Part shown: one piece after another, positions 8,145 to 15,258 of the stretch
How the letters are laid out: every line of letters starts with the position of its first letter
Numbering within the stretch: position 1 is the first letter of the stretch
Source: Oligoflexia bacterium
GTDB lineage: Bacteria; Bdellovibrionota; UBA1018
Length of the DNA: 38,730 nt
Direction of reading: 5' to 3'
NCBI GenBank assembly: GCA_903898645.1
Contig: CAIUGE010000055.1
Coordinates: 1-38,730, forward strand
Notes under the pieces: model-generated
What the model saw: the letters and a program-made list of their open reading frames with translations, nothing else
Told to the model about the DNA's origin: nothing
The model's database searches: none
Translations under genes and position numbers: made by a program

Positions 8145-8806
8145 CCATTCATGCTTTTACAGATTGCACCACCAACCTCAAACTGCTTAAAAAGCTGGCT
8201 TCATGAAATGAACAAGAAAATAAAACTCCCGAGTTTCTAAAAAGTTTTTTCTGGGCACTCATAAGCATGCACCGAGGCAAAATCGAAAGATATACTTAAA
8301 CTTTATTACGCACATTACCTCCAACCTTTCAATAATGAAAACAACACCCTCAGCATTCAGCTCGAAGCACTCAGCCCAACTGAACGCGACACTATCAATA
8401 AAAGCCCAAATAAATCCTTTCGAGACACTAAGCATCGGATTATACCGACAACTTCACCTATCAATGAAAAGCAAGAAGAGCCAGCAATCCATCTCCTCGA
8501 CACATGGGCCGCTTTGACTCCACAGGAGATGAACATCATCCGCACGATCAAGAAAAAGAAAAAAATATTCTCTCGATGAGCTAGAGATGAATTTTAAAAA
8601 TAATTTAAAGGCGAATGATTTCCAGGATTTTATTAAAATTATTGACGGACGAGCGAAACAGATTCAGCACGGCGACTAGCAACTCGCTCTTCCTTATTTC
8701 CCTGCTCAAGAGAATACGTTCAAACATTTAAATTTTGACTTATCTCACACCAAAAGAAAGAAATGGGGCTTGCAGATGTTTTTAAGGCATATGCACTGTA
8801 ACGCGC
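8145..8806 (+). pseudogene. Decayed paralog of the HicA-like secreted gene at 12953
   Basis: This 700-base gap has no intact gene, but conceptual translation aligns with the 12953-14371 product. At 8289-8579 the pieces ILKLYYAHYLQPFNNE and LLDTWAALTPQEMNII match ILLTIHKNYFLKPFDTE and QLDTWASLSQKELRIM. After a +1 shift near 8570, NFKNNLKANDFQDFIKIIDG matches HFLRDLKGEDFEKFAKLIGG, and beyond a stop at 8677-8679 LPYFPAQENTF and FDLSHTKRKK match LPHFPYQDDKC and IDLPHNRKS. In-frame stops also occur at 8238 and 8262. The N-terminal third, including any signal peptide, is gone. The 5' limit is approximate. Confidence 0.7.
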
Positions 8807-9379
8807 CTAAAGCTCCTTAGCGAGAATTTTGCGCTTTTGATCTTGGAACTCTTCTTCAGTGAGTACACCACGATCACGGAGCACTTGAAGACGCTCCAGT
8901 TGCGAGATGATTAATGCAGAATTATCCGAGAAATTAAAACGAAACACTTGCTTCACGCTTGAAATCCACACATCGACAACGGGTCGCTCACTTTTTCCAT
9001 ATACTACCATCGTATCTGCAAGCAAATCATGAAGAGCCTGCTTTTTTTCAGTGAAAAATGCGAAAAAAAACCCGGCAAACAACAGCGCTGAAGAAAAAAA
9101 CTTAAGAAAATTACGAATACTTGCGACTCGCAACGACAGACGCTGCCCTGCCAGATCAACAACCTGAATACCAACAAGATACTTCCCCAAAGTTGCCTGC
9201 AGTACTGATGATTCTAAAATTGGGGCATAGAAAAACAAAACAACTATCCCTCCTAAAAATGGCATACTATAATTTCCAATTGTACAGGGAATACACAAAA
9301 TTATCGCATCTAAGACAAACGCTAGAAATCGTTTTTCAATAGAAGCATAGGATGAGTCGACCAATTCAGGAGTTACCAT
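8807..9379 (-). CDS. RDD-family membrane protein with C-terminal SHOCT motif
   Basis: A 190-residue product. The N-terminal half has an RDD domain: IEKRFLAFVLDAIILCIP, then membrane segments, then QATLGKYLVGIQVVDLAGQRLSL and KKQALHDLLADTMVVY. RDD proteins are small inner-membrane proteins of mostly unknown or transport-related function. The last 30 residues (LERLQVLRDRGVLTEEEFQDQKRKILA) match a SHOCT oligomerisation helix pair. The ATG at 9379 stands 5 bases after a perfect TATAAT (reverse complement at 9385-9390), leaving little or no leader. The 3' end overlaps the decayed gene to its left. Confidence 0.8.
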   Translation of the reverse strand: MVTPELVDSSYASIEKRFLAFVLDAIILCIPCTIGNYSMPFLGGIVVLFFYAPILESSVLQATLGKYLVGIQVVDLAGQRLSLRVASIRNFLKFFSSALLFAGFFFAFFTEKKQALHDLLADTMVVYGKSERPVVDVWISSVKQVFRFNFSDNSALIISQLERLQVLRDRGVLTEEEFQDQKRKILAKEL

Positions 9380-9384
9380 ACCTC

Positions 9385-9390
9385 ATTATA
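9385..9390 (-). promoter_or_regulatory. -10 box of the RDD gene
   Basis: TATAAT on the minus strand ends 5 bases before the ATG at 9379. No good -35 is visible at 16-18 bases. The leader would be one base or none. Confidence 0.4.
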
Positions 9391-9439
9391 CCTAACACCA
9401 CACAATACTCTGTTCAAGCTATTTTTCCAAAAGCCCCCC

Positions 9440-10213
9440 TTATCGCCGCCATATCCGAGCAGCAGCCCGCATCAGACGCCCAATGCGCCCCCCCATACAT
9501 ACGTCTACGATTTCATCGACACAGACTCCAAGACACTCTTGGCCAAAAGTTCGAGCCTCAGGTGACTGCAATAAATATTTCGCGTACTGAGCCCAACTGC
9601 GACGCATTCCGGAGATATAGTCCGTTACAAACACTCCATCCACAGTATCTCGACTATAAACAATACCTACAAACCGATTCTGAGGGTCAAAAACAGCTGC
9701 ACCTAGATACCCAACATGCTCACTCATACGCATAGATGTACCGATTGGATGCGGCCGCAGCTTGCATTCAGCAAGCACCGTCATACTGCTTCCAGATACA
9801 GCATAGTGCGCACTGTGGACCATATAATTTTCTCTTTCTTGAAATGGAACAAAACGAAAATCTACAGGAATGCGAGTAGGAGCATCAAGAAAAAAGTACA
9901 AGAACACAATATTCCCTTTTTTTTCTCCAATTTGTATCTCAATATGCTCCTCAGGCAGCCCATTGACTGCAGGAAAATGAACCCAAGCATGATGTTCTCC
10001 CCATCGGTCACGATCAACATCAAATGGTATGCAATCAGCCGCTGTGACCATTTTATCTAAAGCAATCAGCGTCGCAGTACAATATCGCACCCCCTGCGCA
10101 TGCTCAATAGACAGCATGGCAACAGCTGGATGGCAGTCCTGCTGCTCACACTGAATAGTTTCATGAGGATTCGCGTACGCACCTAGACCAAGAAGCAACA
10201 AAAAGAAAAGCAT
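9440..10213 (-). CDS. Second secreted trypsin-like pseudoprotease
   Basis: A 257-residue paralog of the 6878-7588 product. The signal peptide is MLFFLLLLGLGAYA. The His motif reads TAADC (His to Asp), the Asp motif reads GNIVFLYF (Asp to Asn), and the Ser motif reads GYLGAAVFD (Ser to Leu), so all three triad positions are replaced. Both paralogs share CTAxLIA, GAAVFD, the following (V/L)GxVY, and MRR(x)SWxxYAK near the end. This copy has an extra C-terminal tail with three cysteines and a basic helix (RLMRAAARIWRR). The function is unknown, probably ligand binding outside the inner membrane. The start has no Shine-Dalgarno site; TATGAT lies 6 bases upstream. Confidence 0.7.
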   Translation of the reverse strand: MLFFLLLLGLGAYANPHETIQCEQQDCHPAVAMLSIEHAQGVRYCTATLIALDKMVTAADCIPFDVDRDRWGEHHAWVHFPAVNGLPEEHIEIQIGEKKGNIVFLYFFLDAPTRIPVDFRFVPFQERENYMVHSAHYAVSGSSMTVLAECKLRPHPIGTSMRMSEHVGYLGAAVFDPQNRFVGIVYSRDTVDGVFVTDYISGMRRSWAQYAKYLLQSPEARTFGQECLGVCVDEIVDVCMGGRIGRLMRAAARIWRR

Positions 10214-10219
10214 GCGGCC

Positions 10220-10225
10220 ATCATA
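10220..10225 (-). promoter_or_regulatory. -10 box of the second pseudoprotease gene
   Basis: TATGAT on the minus strand, six bases (10214-10219) before the ATG at 10213. The -35 region is AT-rich without a TTG box. The predicted start of transcription falls on the ATG. Confidence 0.35.
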
Positions 10226-10364
10226 GCACGAAATACACTAAATTTATATATTATTAAAAACAAGAGCCTCACCGACTCTTTGGACAAGCCCCTCTATGCC
10301 AAACGCCTGCACAAGAAATGACCAATTGCGTTAAGTCTCATTTTTAATGGACACAAAACAGGCC

Positions 10365-10370
10365 TTGACA
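10365..10370 (+). promoter_or_regulatory. -35 box of the rplU operon
   Basis: A perfect TTGACA lies 32 bases before the rplU ATG at 10403. A 17-base spacer leads to CAGTCT (10388-10393), a poor -10, so the promoter assignment is partial. Confidence 0.35.
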
Positions 10371-10402
10371 GGGGTTCTAAATTCAGGCAGTCTCCGGCTT
10401 CT

Positions 10403-10861
10403 ATGTACGCAGTAATTGAGACGGGTGGCAAGCAATATCGAGTTCAGCCAGGCGATATTATACAGGTAGAAAAAATTGAAGGTGATCGTGGAACCACGCA
10501 CCAGTTCGATCAGGTTATCTTTTTTAACAAAGGAACAATCGATCAGCCAGGCATCATTGTTGGGCAACCTAGCCTTCAAGGCGCCGTGGTAGAAGCTGAG
10601 TTCGTTGGCCAAGGTCGTGGCGAAAAGATTTTGATCATAAAAATGAAGCGCCGGAAACAGTACCGACGTACACAGGGTCACCGTCAGTATCTGACCCAGT
10701 TTCTGATCACATCAATCGCAAGCGGGCTAGGCGACATCGCAAAGCTTGAGGATGCAGAAAAAGCCGAAAAGCTTAAAAAGTTTCAGTCCCATCTAAAGCC
10801 AAAAGGCCTCGCTTTTAGCAAGCCTCGTGCTCAGACTCAAGGGGGTGCATATGGCACATAA
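10403..10861 (+). CDS. rplU: 50S ribosomal protein L21
   Basis: A 152-residue product. [25 protein letters not shown] and the later [23 protein letters not shown] are the L21 signature, binding 23S rRNA. A C-terminal extension of about 50 residues beyond the usual 103 (ISI-like helix plus a GGAYGT end) is present, as in several proteobacteria. It is the first gene of the rplU-rpmA-obgE cluster, and its stop at 10859-10861 overlaps the rpmA start by 11 bases. Confidence 0.95.
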   Translation: MYAVIETGGKQYRVQPGDIIQVEKIEGDRGTTHQFDQVIFFNKGTIDQPGIIVGQPSLQGAVVEAEFVGQGRGEKILIIKMKRRKQYRRTQGHRQYLTQFLITSIASGLGDIAKLEDAEKAEKLKKFQSHLKPKGLAFSKPRAQTQGGAYGT

Positions 10862-11108
10862 AAAAGCCGGTGGTAGTTCTAGAAACGGACGCGACAGTAA
10901 TCCAAAAATGCTTGGAGTGAAACGCTTTGGTGGCCAAAACGTTGGTATCGGCGAGATTCTCGTCAGACAACGCGGCACGCATTTTCATCCTGGCAAAAAC
11001 GTTGGTTTGGGGCGCGACTTTACACTCTATGCACTCGTTGAAGGTGTTGTTGCTTTTGAACGCTACGATAAGAAAAGAAAACAGGTTTCTGTCCTTCCTG
11101 CAGCATAA
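10851..11108 (+). CDS. rpmA: 50S ribosomal protein L27
   Basis: An 85-residue product beginning [28 protein letters not shown], which is canonical L27. Its N-terminus reaches the peptidyl-transferase centre. The ATG at 10851 is chosen because this is the conserved mature start, and AAGGGGGTG precedes it. An upstream in-frame TTG would add eight unconserved residues. An intrinsic terminator-like hairpin follows before obgE. Confidence 0.96.
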   Translation: MAHKKAGGSSRNGRDSNPKMLGVKRFGGQNVGIGEILVRQRGTHFHPGKNVGLGRDFTLYALVEGVVAFERYDKKRKQVSVLPAA

Positions 11109-11137
11109 ATTATTTATTGAGTTAAAACTTCGAGGAT

Positions 11138-11178
11138 GCGCGCTTCTTGGGATACAAGACAGTGCGCTTTCTTTTTTT
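11138..11178 (+). terminator. Intrinsic terminator or attenuator between rpmA and obgE
   Basis: A twelve-pair stem, GCGCGCTTCTTG (11138-11149) with CAAGA-C-AGTGCGC (11155-11167), one G-T pair and one bulged C, loop GGATA, is followed by TTTCTTTTTTT (11168-11178). It would end or reduce transcription after rpmA. Its T-run abuts the AGGGA Shine-Dalgarno of obgE. Confidence 0.75.
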
Positions 11179-11186
11179 AGGGACCT

Positions 11187-12203
11187 ATGAAATTTATTGA
11201 CGAAGCACGTATCAAACTCATTGGCGGACATGGTGGACGAGGCTGCGTGAGCTTCCGCCGTGAAGCATTTATCCCACATGGTGGACCTAACGGCGGTAAT
11301 GGTGGCCGTGGTGGAGCTATTACGTTCTTCGCCAGCCGTCAACCTTTAAGCCTGCAAGATATCCGTCTCCAAAGAGTGTGCCGTGCAAAAAATGGCGAAG
11401 CAGGTGCGGGCGCTCAAAAAACAGGCCGAGACGGAGCTGATATTAGCATCGAAGTGCCTCTTGGTACGATGATTCGGGATGCCAACACAGGAGAGCTCCT
11501 TGCAGATCTTTTAGACGAGGGAGCAACCTGGTGCGCTTGCAAAGGCGGACGCGGTGGTAAAGGTAACAGCCATTTTGTCTCCTCAACACATCAAGTACCG
11601 AAATTTGCACAACCTGGAGAACCAGGCGAAGAAAAAGAGGTCTCTCTTGAACTCCGTCTTTTAGCCGACGTAGGTCTCCTAGGCGCACCTAACAGCGGGA
11701 AATCAACTCTTCTGCGCGCTGTCAGTCATGCCCGCCCAAAGGTAGGCGATTATGCCTTTACAACGCTCAGACCCCACCTAGGCGTTGTTCAGGACGGAGA
11801 TAAGCGTGCTGTTGTCGCTGACATTCCTGGCATTATTGAAGGAGCCCATGAAGGCCATGGTCTAGGACATCAGTTTTTACGCCATATTGAGCGCACACGC
11901 AGCCTGATGCACGTCCTTGACGCCTCCTTAGGGATAGAGGCTATCGAAAAACAGTATGAGATAACCAGAAACGAACTTGGACTGTTTGATCCAAAACTCC
12001 TGGAGGTTAAGGAGTACCTAGTACTGAACAAGTGCGATATGCTCGACGATGCAGAGCTCAATCAACTCAAAAAGCATTTCCCTCAGGCGCACTGCATTTC
12101 AGCGCTCCATACCGTAGGCATTGATAAGATTAAAACACTCCTCTGCGCTACCGACAAAGAGCCCATCACCCTCCTTCCGGATGCAAGGAGCCTACGACCG
12201 TGA
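11187..12203 (+). CDS. obgE: Obg GTPase
   Basis: A 338-residue product. The glycine-rich OBG fold occupies residues 1-158 (KLIGGHGGRGCVSFRREA, GGPNGGNGGRGG). The G domain follows: P-loop GAPNSGKST (166-173), switch YAFTTLRPHLGVV, DIPGIIEGAHEGHGLGHQFLRHIERT and NKCDM. It is an essential GTPase for late 50S assembly and stress control. The C-terminal OCT domain is absent. AGGGA lies 6 bases before the ATG, directly after the terminator-like T-run. It overlaps nadD by 4 bases; proB, often found between them, is missing. Confidence 0.94.
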   Translation: MKFIDEARIKLIGGHGGRGCVSFRREAFIPHGGPNGGNGGRGGAITFFASRQPLSLQDIRLQRVCRAKNGEAGAGAQKTGRDGADISIEVPLGTMIRDANTGELLADLLDEGATWCACKGGRGGKGNSHFVSSTHQVPKFAQPGEPGEEKEVSLELRLLADVGLLGAPNSGKSTLLRAVSHARPKVGDYAFTTLRPHLGVVQDGDKRAVVADIPGIIEGAHEGHGLGHQFLRHIERTRSLMHVLDASLGIEAIEKQYEITRNELGLFDPKLLEVKEYLVLNKCDMLDDAELNQLKKHFPQAHCISALHTVGIDKIKTLLCATDKEPITLLPDARSLRP

Positions 12204-12871
12204 ACTGGTCTCAGATGACAGCACTTTATGGAGGGCGCTTTGACCCTCCTCACAGCAGCCATAGGTCAGTCGCCGAAGGTCTCTTTACTACGCCTGGTAT
12301 CAAAAACGTCATCGTCATCCCTTGCGGCAATCCAGCACACCGCCCGACTGTCACAGACGCATCAGAACGCCTCATTTTAGCTCAGCATACATTTGCAGGT
12401 CTTGAAAATGTCTATGTTGATGATTTCGAAGTGGAAGCAGCTAAAAACAACCCCCACCGCCCAAGCTACACATATGACACAATTCGCCATTTTAGCGCCC
12501 AACTTAATGAGTGTGCCTTTGTCATCGGATCGGACCAACTCGAGTTTTTTCACCTCTGGTACCGTTTCGAAGAACTTTTGACACTCTGCCACTGGATTGT
12601 CCTAGAACGCGCAGGGTTTGCAGACACAGAGATCCATATTGCGTCTCTCGTTGCCATTGGCCGGATTGTCTACGAAGAAGGTAACACCTACCACATCCAG
12701 GGCTGCAAAAGGATTTTGAAGGTTTGTCCAACAATCGCACCTGCTATGAGCGCAACAGAGATTCGCCATTCTATCGCTATCACAGGTGATGCACCAAAAA
12801 ATTCCCTCATCCCAAGTGTCGAATCCTATGTACGTGCCCATGGATTCTACGGCATGAACCCTTCTCCGTAA
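12200..12871 (+). CDS. nadD: Nicotinate-nucleotide adenylyltransferase
   Basis: A 223-residue nucleotidyltransferase that makes deamido-NAD from nicotinate mononucleotide and ATP. ALYGGRFDPPHSSH is the ATP-binding (H/T)xGH-type motif, with SxxH in place of xxGH. FVIGSDQL carries the substrate aspartate, and SATEIR near the C-terminus is the second ATP motif. The GTG start overlaps obgE as GTGA. NadD is normally followed directly by rsfS; here a 1.4-kb secreted-protein gene intervenes. Confidence 0.9.
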   Translation: MNWSQMTALYGGRFDPPHSSHRSVAEGLFTTPGIKNVIVIPCGNPAHRPTVTDASERLILAQHTFAGLENVYVDDFEVEAAKNNPHRPSYTYDTIRHFSAQLNECAFVIGSDQLEFFHLWYRFEELLTLCHWIVLERAGFADTEIHIASLVAIGRIVYEEGNTYHIQGCKRILKVCPTIAPAMSATEIRHSIAITGDAPKNSLIPSVESYVRAHGFYGMNPSP

Positions 12872-12899
12872 CTCAGGAGCATTCTGTAGCGTCATATAT

Positions 12900-12928
12900 T
12901 TGCATAAATTTAATATATTTACTATCAT
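12900..12928 (+). promoter_or_regulatory. Promoter of the HicA-like gene
   Basis: TTGCAT (12900-12905), a 17-base spacer and TATCAT (12923-12928) precede the ATG at 12953, leaving a leader of about 18 bases with the Shine-Dalgarno GAGAGG. The inserted gene has its own promoter inside the housekeeping operon. Confidence 0.6.
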
Positions 12929-12952
12929 CACAAAGCATATAGAGAGGCTTTT

Positions 12953-14371
12953 ATGGTATTCTTTCTTTTTCTATCTATGTCTGCTTTTGCAGATCGCACT
13001 GCAAACCTAGGGGTTCTTAAAAGGTTAGCTGAAACCTACAGTGCAGCAGCGCGCTCAACGGCCTCCAGTGACTCCACAGAAGAACTAGCAGAACAAAGAG
13101 AGTTCGACGAAAAAAGCCAAATTCTCAATGTCCTTGGTCCCGCAATGATAGGCTACACTGCACATGAAGCTCATCGTATTTTAGAAGAAAACAAATATCT
13201 CGACGGCAATATGTTTGTTTATTATTTTTTTAAAGAAATCAAATCCAGGCTTGGCGTCTTTCTTGTAAACGCGCTACTCAAGATAGGCGCTGCTCCCTGT
13301 GAAATAAAAAGGTATTTTCTAACGAAAATGTCTCCTGAAGGAAAAGTCCTTTTTCACGAAATCCTCTCTCAGAATCTTCAAGATACCTTAGGCAACACCC
13401 GCTGTCTTGAAGAGATATTTGACAAATTTCTCACAACACAAGATATCATGAGGCCGTTTGAGTCCTTGCTTGAACAACACAAAGGAAGGATGAGAATACT
13501 TTTAACTATTCACAAAAACTATTTCTTAAAACCTTTTGATACTGAAAGAACGTACCTCACTCACATCATGGAAGCATGTTTCTGCCTTCCTATCGAGGAG
13601 CAACATCATGCTGCTTTGACTATCAATATTTTTGGAGACACATTAAGCAACTTATTAAATCAAGAGCTAGAAAAAGAGGCACCCCTACAACCATCGACGC
13701 CTCAAAGATTACGAGAAAAACTTTTTATTGTACGAAAAAAAAAGTTTAAAGAACTTGCAAAAGAGAAGACACATGACACAGTAGCTCTTTTTCGAGCCAT
13801 CTCAGAGACGACTCGTCAGCAGGCCATTGATAGACAAAAACAATCGGTACCTGAAAAAGAACCCGAGCCCGTTGTCTCAGTACCACCCAACGAGCACTCA
13901 ACAGCACGAACACTCGAAGAAAGACAACAACCCTTCGCTACCGAACAATCGTCTGAAATCATAGCGACAAAAGTATGCACTCTGCCCGACATAACTCAGC
14001 AACCATCCGAGATGCACCAATTAGACACATGGGCCTCTCTCTCTCAAAAAGAGCTGCGCATCATGAGCAAGTTAAGCAAGAACCATATATTCTCCGAATT
14101 AGCTCAAGGCCATTTCTTGCGCGACTTAAAAGGCGAAGATTTTGAAAAATTCGCAAAGCTCATCGGAGGACAGAAGGTAAAGGGCACTCGCGGCAGCGCC
14201 TGGGAATTCATGCTTCCTCACTTTCCTTATCAAGATGATAAATGTATACACGTGAACATTGACTTACCTCACAATAGAAAATCGATGCATGAGAAATCTA
14301 TGCAGACTCTTAGTGACGCCATTATAGCAACGGGCCTGCCAGAGATTTTTACAGCAATGTACGAAAAGTAA
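12953..14371 (+). CDS. Exported helical protein with HicA-like C-terminal domain
   Basis: A 472-residue product not assignable to a named family. MVFFLFLSMSAFA is a short signal peptide without basic residues. Residues 40-230 look all-helical, and 240-350 are charged and low complexity (a probable linker). Residues about 395-465 resemble HicA mRNA interferases: a helix (EDFEKFAKLIGG), then KGTRGSAWEF where HicA has TKGSHxxF, then a strand IHVNIDLPH followed by KSMHEKSMQTLSDAIIATGL. The HicA catalytic His position is Ala. HicA domains are about 60 residues and cytoplasmic, so this fusion is odd. No HicB partner is adjacent. A decayed paralog lies at 8145-8806. Confidence 0.55.
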   Translation: MVFFLFLSMSAFADRTANLGVLKRLAETYSAAARSTASSDSTEELAEQREFDEKSQILNVLGPAMIGYTAHEAHRILEENKYLDGNMFVYYFFKEIKSRLGVFLVNALLKIGAAPCEIKRYFLTKMSPEGKVLFHEILSQNLQDTLGNTRCLEEIFDKFLTTQDIMRPFESLLEQHKGRMRILLTIHKNYFLKPFDTERTYLTHIMEACFCLPIEEQHHAALTINIFGDTLSNLLNQELEKEAPLQPSTPQRLREKLFIVRKKKFKELAKEKTHDTVALFRAISETTRQQAIDRQKQSVPEKEPEPVVSVPPNEHSTARTLEERQQPFATEQSSEIIATKVCTLPDITQQPSEMHQLDTWASLSQKELRIMSKLSKNHIFSELAQGHFLRDLKGEDFEKFAKLIGGQKVKGTRGSAWEFMLPHFPYQDDKCIHVNIDLPHNRKSMHEKSMQTLSDAIIATGLPEIFTAMYEK

Positions 14372-14409
14372 AAGAAGGAGACCCAAGGCACAACGGACCT
14401 ACGAATCTC

Positions 14410-14425
14410 CTATGCGCGCGCATAG
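14410..14425. repeat. 16-bp perfect palindrome upstream of rsfS
   Basis: CTATGCGCGCGCATAG is fully self-complementary. It sits 24 bases before the rsfS ATG and just after the HicA-like gene, next to a weaker AGGAGA/TCTCCT pair (14376-14381/14406-14411). It could be a protein-binding site or a recombination scar. Confidence 0.5.
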
Positions 14426-14449
14426 ATCCTGTGATACGCTCCGAACCCA

Positions 14450-14794
14450 ATGACTTCACTTCCACTTCTGTGTGCCCGTGCCGCATTAGACAAGCAGGCC
14501 ACTCAGGTACAAATTTTTCATACACAGTCCGCACTTGCTGACTATGTTATCATTTGCTCAGGCCAGTCAAATAGACAGGTGCAGGCCATTGCCGAGTCAG
14601 CTCGCATGACCCTCCTCACAGCTGGGTGTCGCCTCCGTCGCCATGAAGGCCTCAAGGATGGTCGATGGATCGTTATGGACTTTGGCGATGTTATCCTCCA
14701 CATCTTCCAGCAAACGATCCGTGAGTACTATGATCTCGAAAGCACGATGGCTGACGCCGAACGTATCGAGATTCCTCACACTTTTTATCAATGA
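14450..14794 (+). CDS. rsfS: Ribosomal silencing factor
   Basis: A 114-residue Iojap/RsfS protein that binds L14 and blocks 50S-30S joining when nutrients are short. YVIICSGQSNRQVQAIAES and EGLKDGRWIVMDFGDVILHIF followed by REYYDLE are the signature. It overlaps rlmH by 4 bases, a conserved pairing. No clear Shine-Dalgarno site was seen before 14450. Confidence 0.93.
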   Translation: MTSLPLLCARAALDKQATQVQIFHTQSALADYVIICSGQSNRQVQAIAESARMTLLTAGCRLRRHEGLKDGRWIVMDFGDVILHIFQQTIREYYDLESTMADAERIEIPHTFYQ

Positions 14795-15258
14795 ACCTCC
14801 ATATCATTGCCTTTGGGAAATGCCGTACGCCTGGCCTCAAAGACACCAAAGCCTATTATCAGAAAATGATTTCGCCCTGGGCGCAATGCATGGAGCATGA
14901 GCTAAAAATTGAACCCCAAAGCTCCCGGCACCAATCTCAACTCCACGATAGTCGCAAGATAGACACCTTTTGCCAGTCACTTCCACATGCGAAGCTTTAC
15001 CTGCTTGACGAGGACGGCAAAACCCAAAAAAGTTCTCTTTGGGCATCCATGCTCCAAAAAGAGATGGACCTTTATGGCCGTTTGCCTCTTTTTTGTCTCG
15101 CAGGTCCCTGGGGATTTGAGCCAGAGTGGAAGCAGCAACATCCTCGCCTTAGCTTAGGCATCCAAACACTGTCAGCAGATCTAGCGCGGATTGTGCTCTT
15201 TGAGCAGCTCTATCGTGCTTTAAGTATTTGCAAAAATCATCCTTACCATATTGAATAG
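14791..15258 (+). CDS. rlmH: 23S rRNA pseudouridine-1915 N3-methyltransferase
   Basis: A 155-residue SPOUT-fold methyltransferase acting on helix 69 of 23S rRNA in the 70S ribosome, using SAM. The order MNLHIIAFGK, YLLDEDGKTQKSSLWA, FCLAGPWGFEPEW and LSLGIQTLSADLARIVLFEQLYRA matches RlmH throughout. The family's GGxxG knot motif reads AGPWG here, and its TLPHQ motif has diverged to SADLA. The start overlaps rsfS as ATGA. Confidence 0.9.
   Translation: MNLHIIAFGKCRTPGLKDTKAYYQKMISPWAQCMEHELKIEPQSSRHQSQLHDSRKIDTFCQSLPHAKLYLLDEDGKTQKSSLWASMLQKEMDLYGRLPLFCLAGPWGFEPEWKQQHPRLSLGIQTLSADLARIVLFEQLYRALSICKNHPYHIE

Noticed and set aside
8335-8517. A 60-codon open frame beginning with ATG after cdd
   Set aside because: It is in a different frame from the recognisable decayed HicA-like sequence over the same bases and has no support of its own.
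12953-14371. A classical HicAB toxin-antitoxin pair
   Set aside because: No HicB-like gene is adjacent, the protein is far too large, it carries a signal peptide, and the catalytic His position is Ala.
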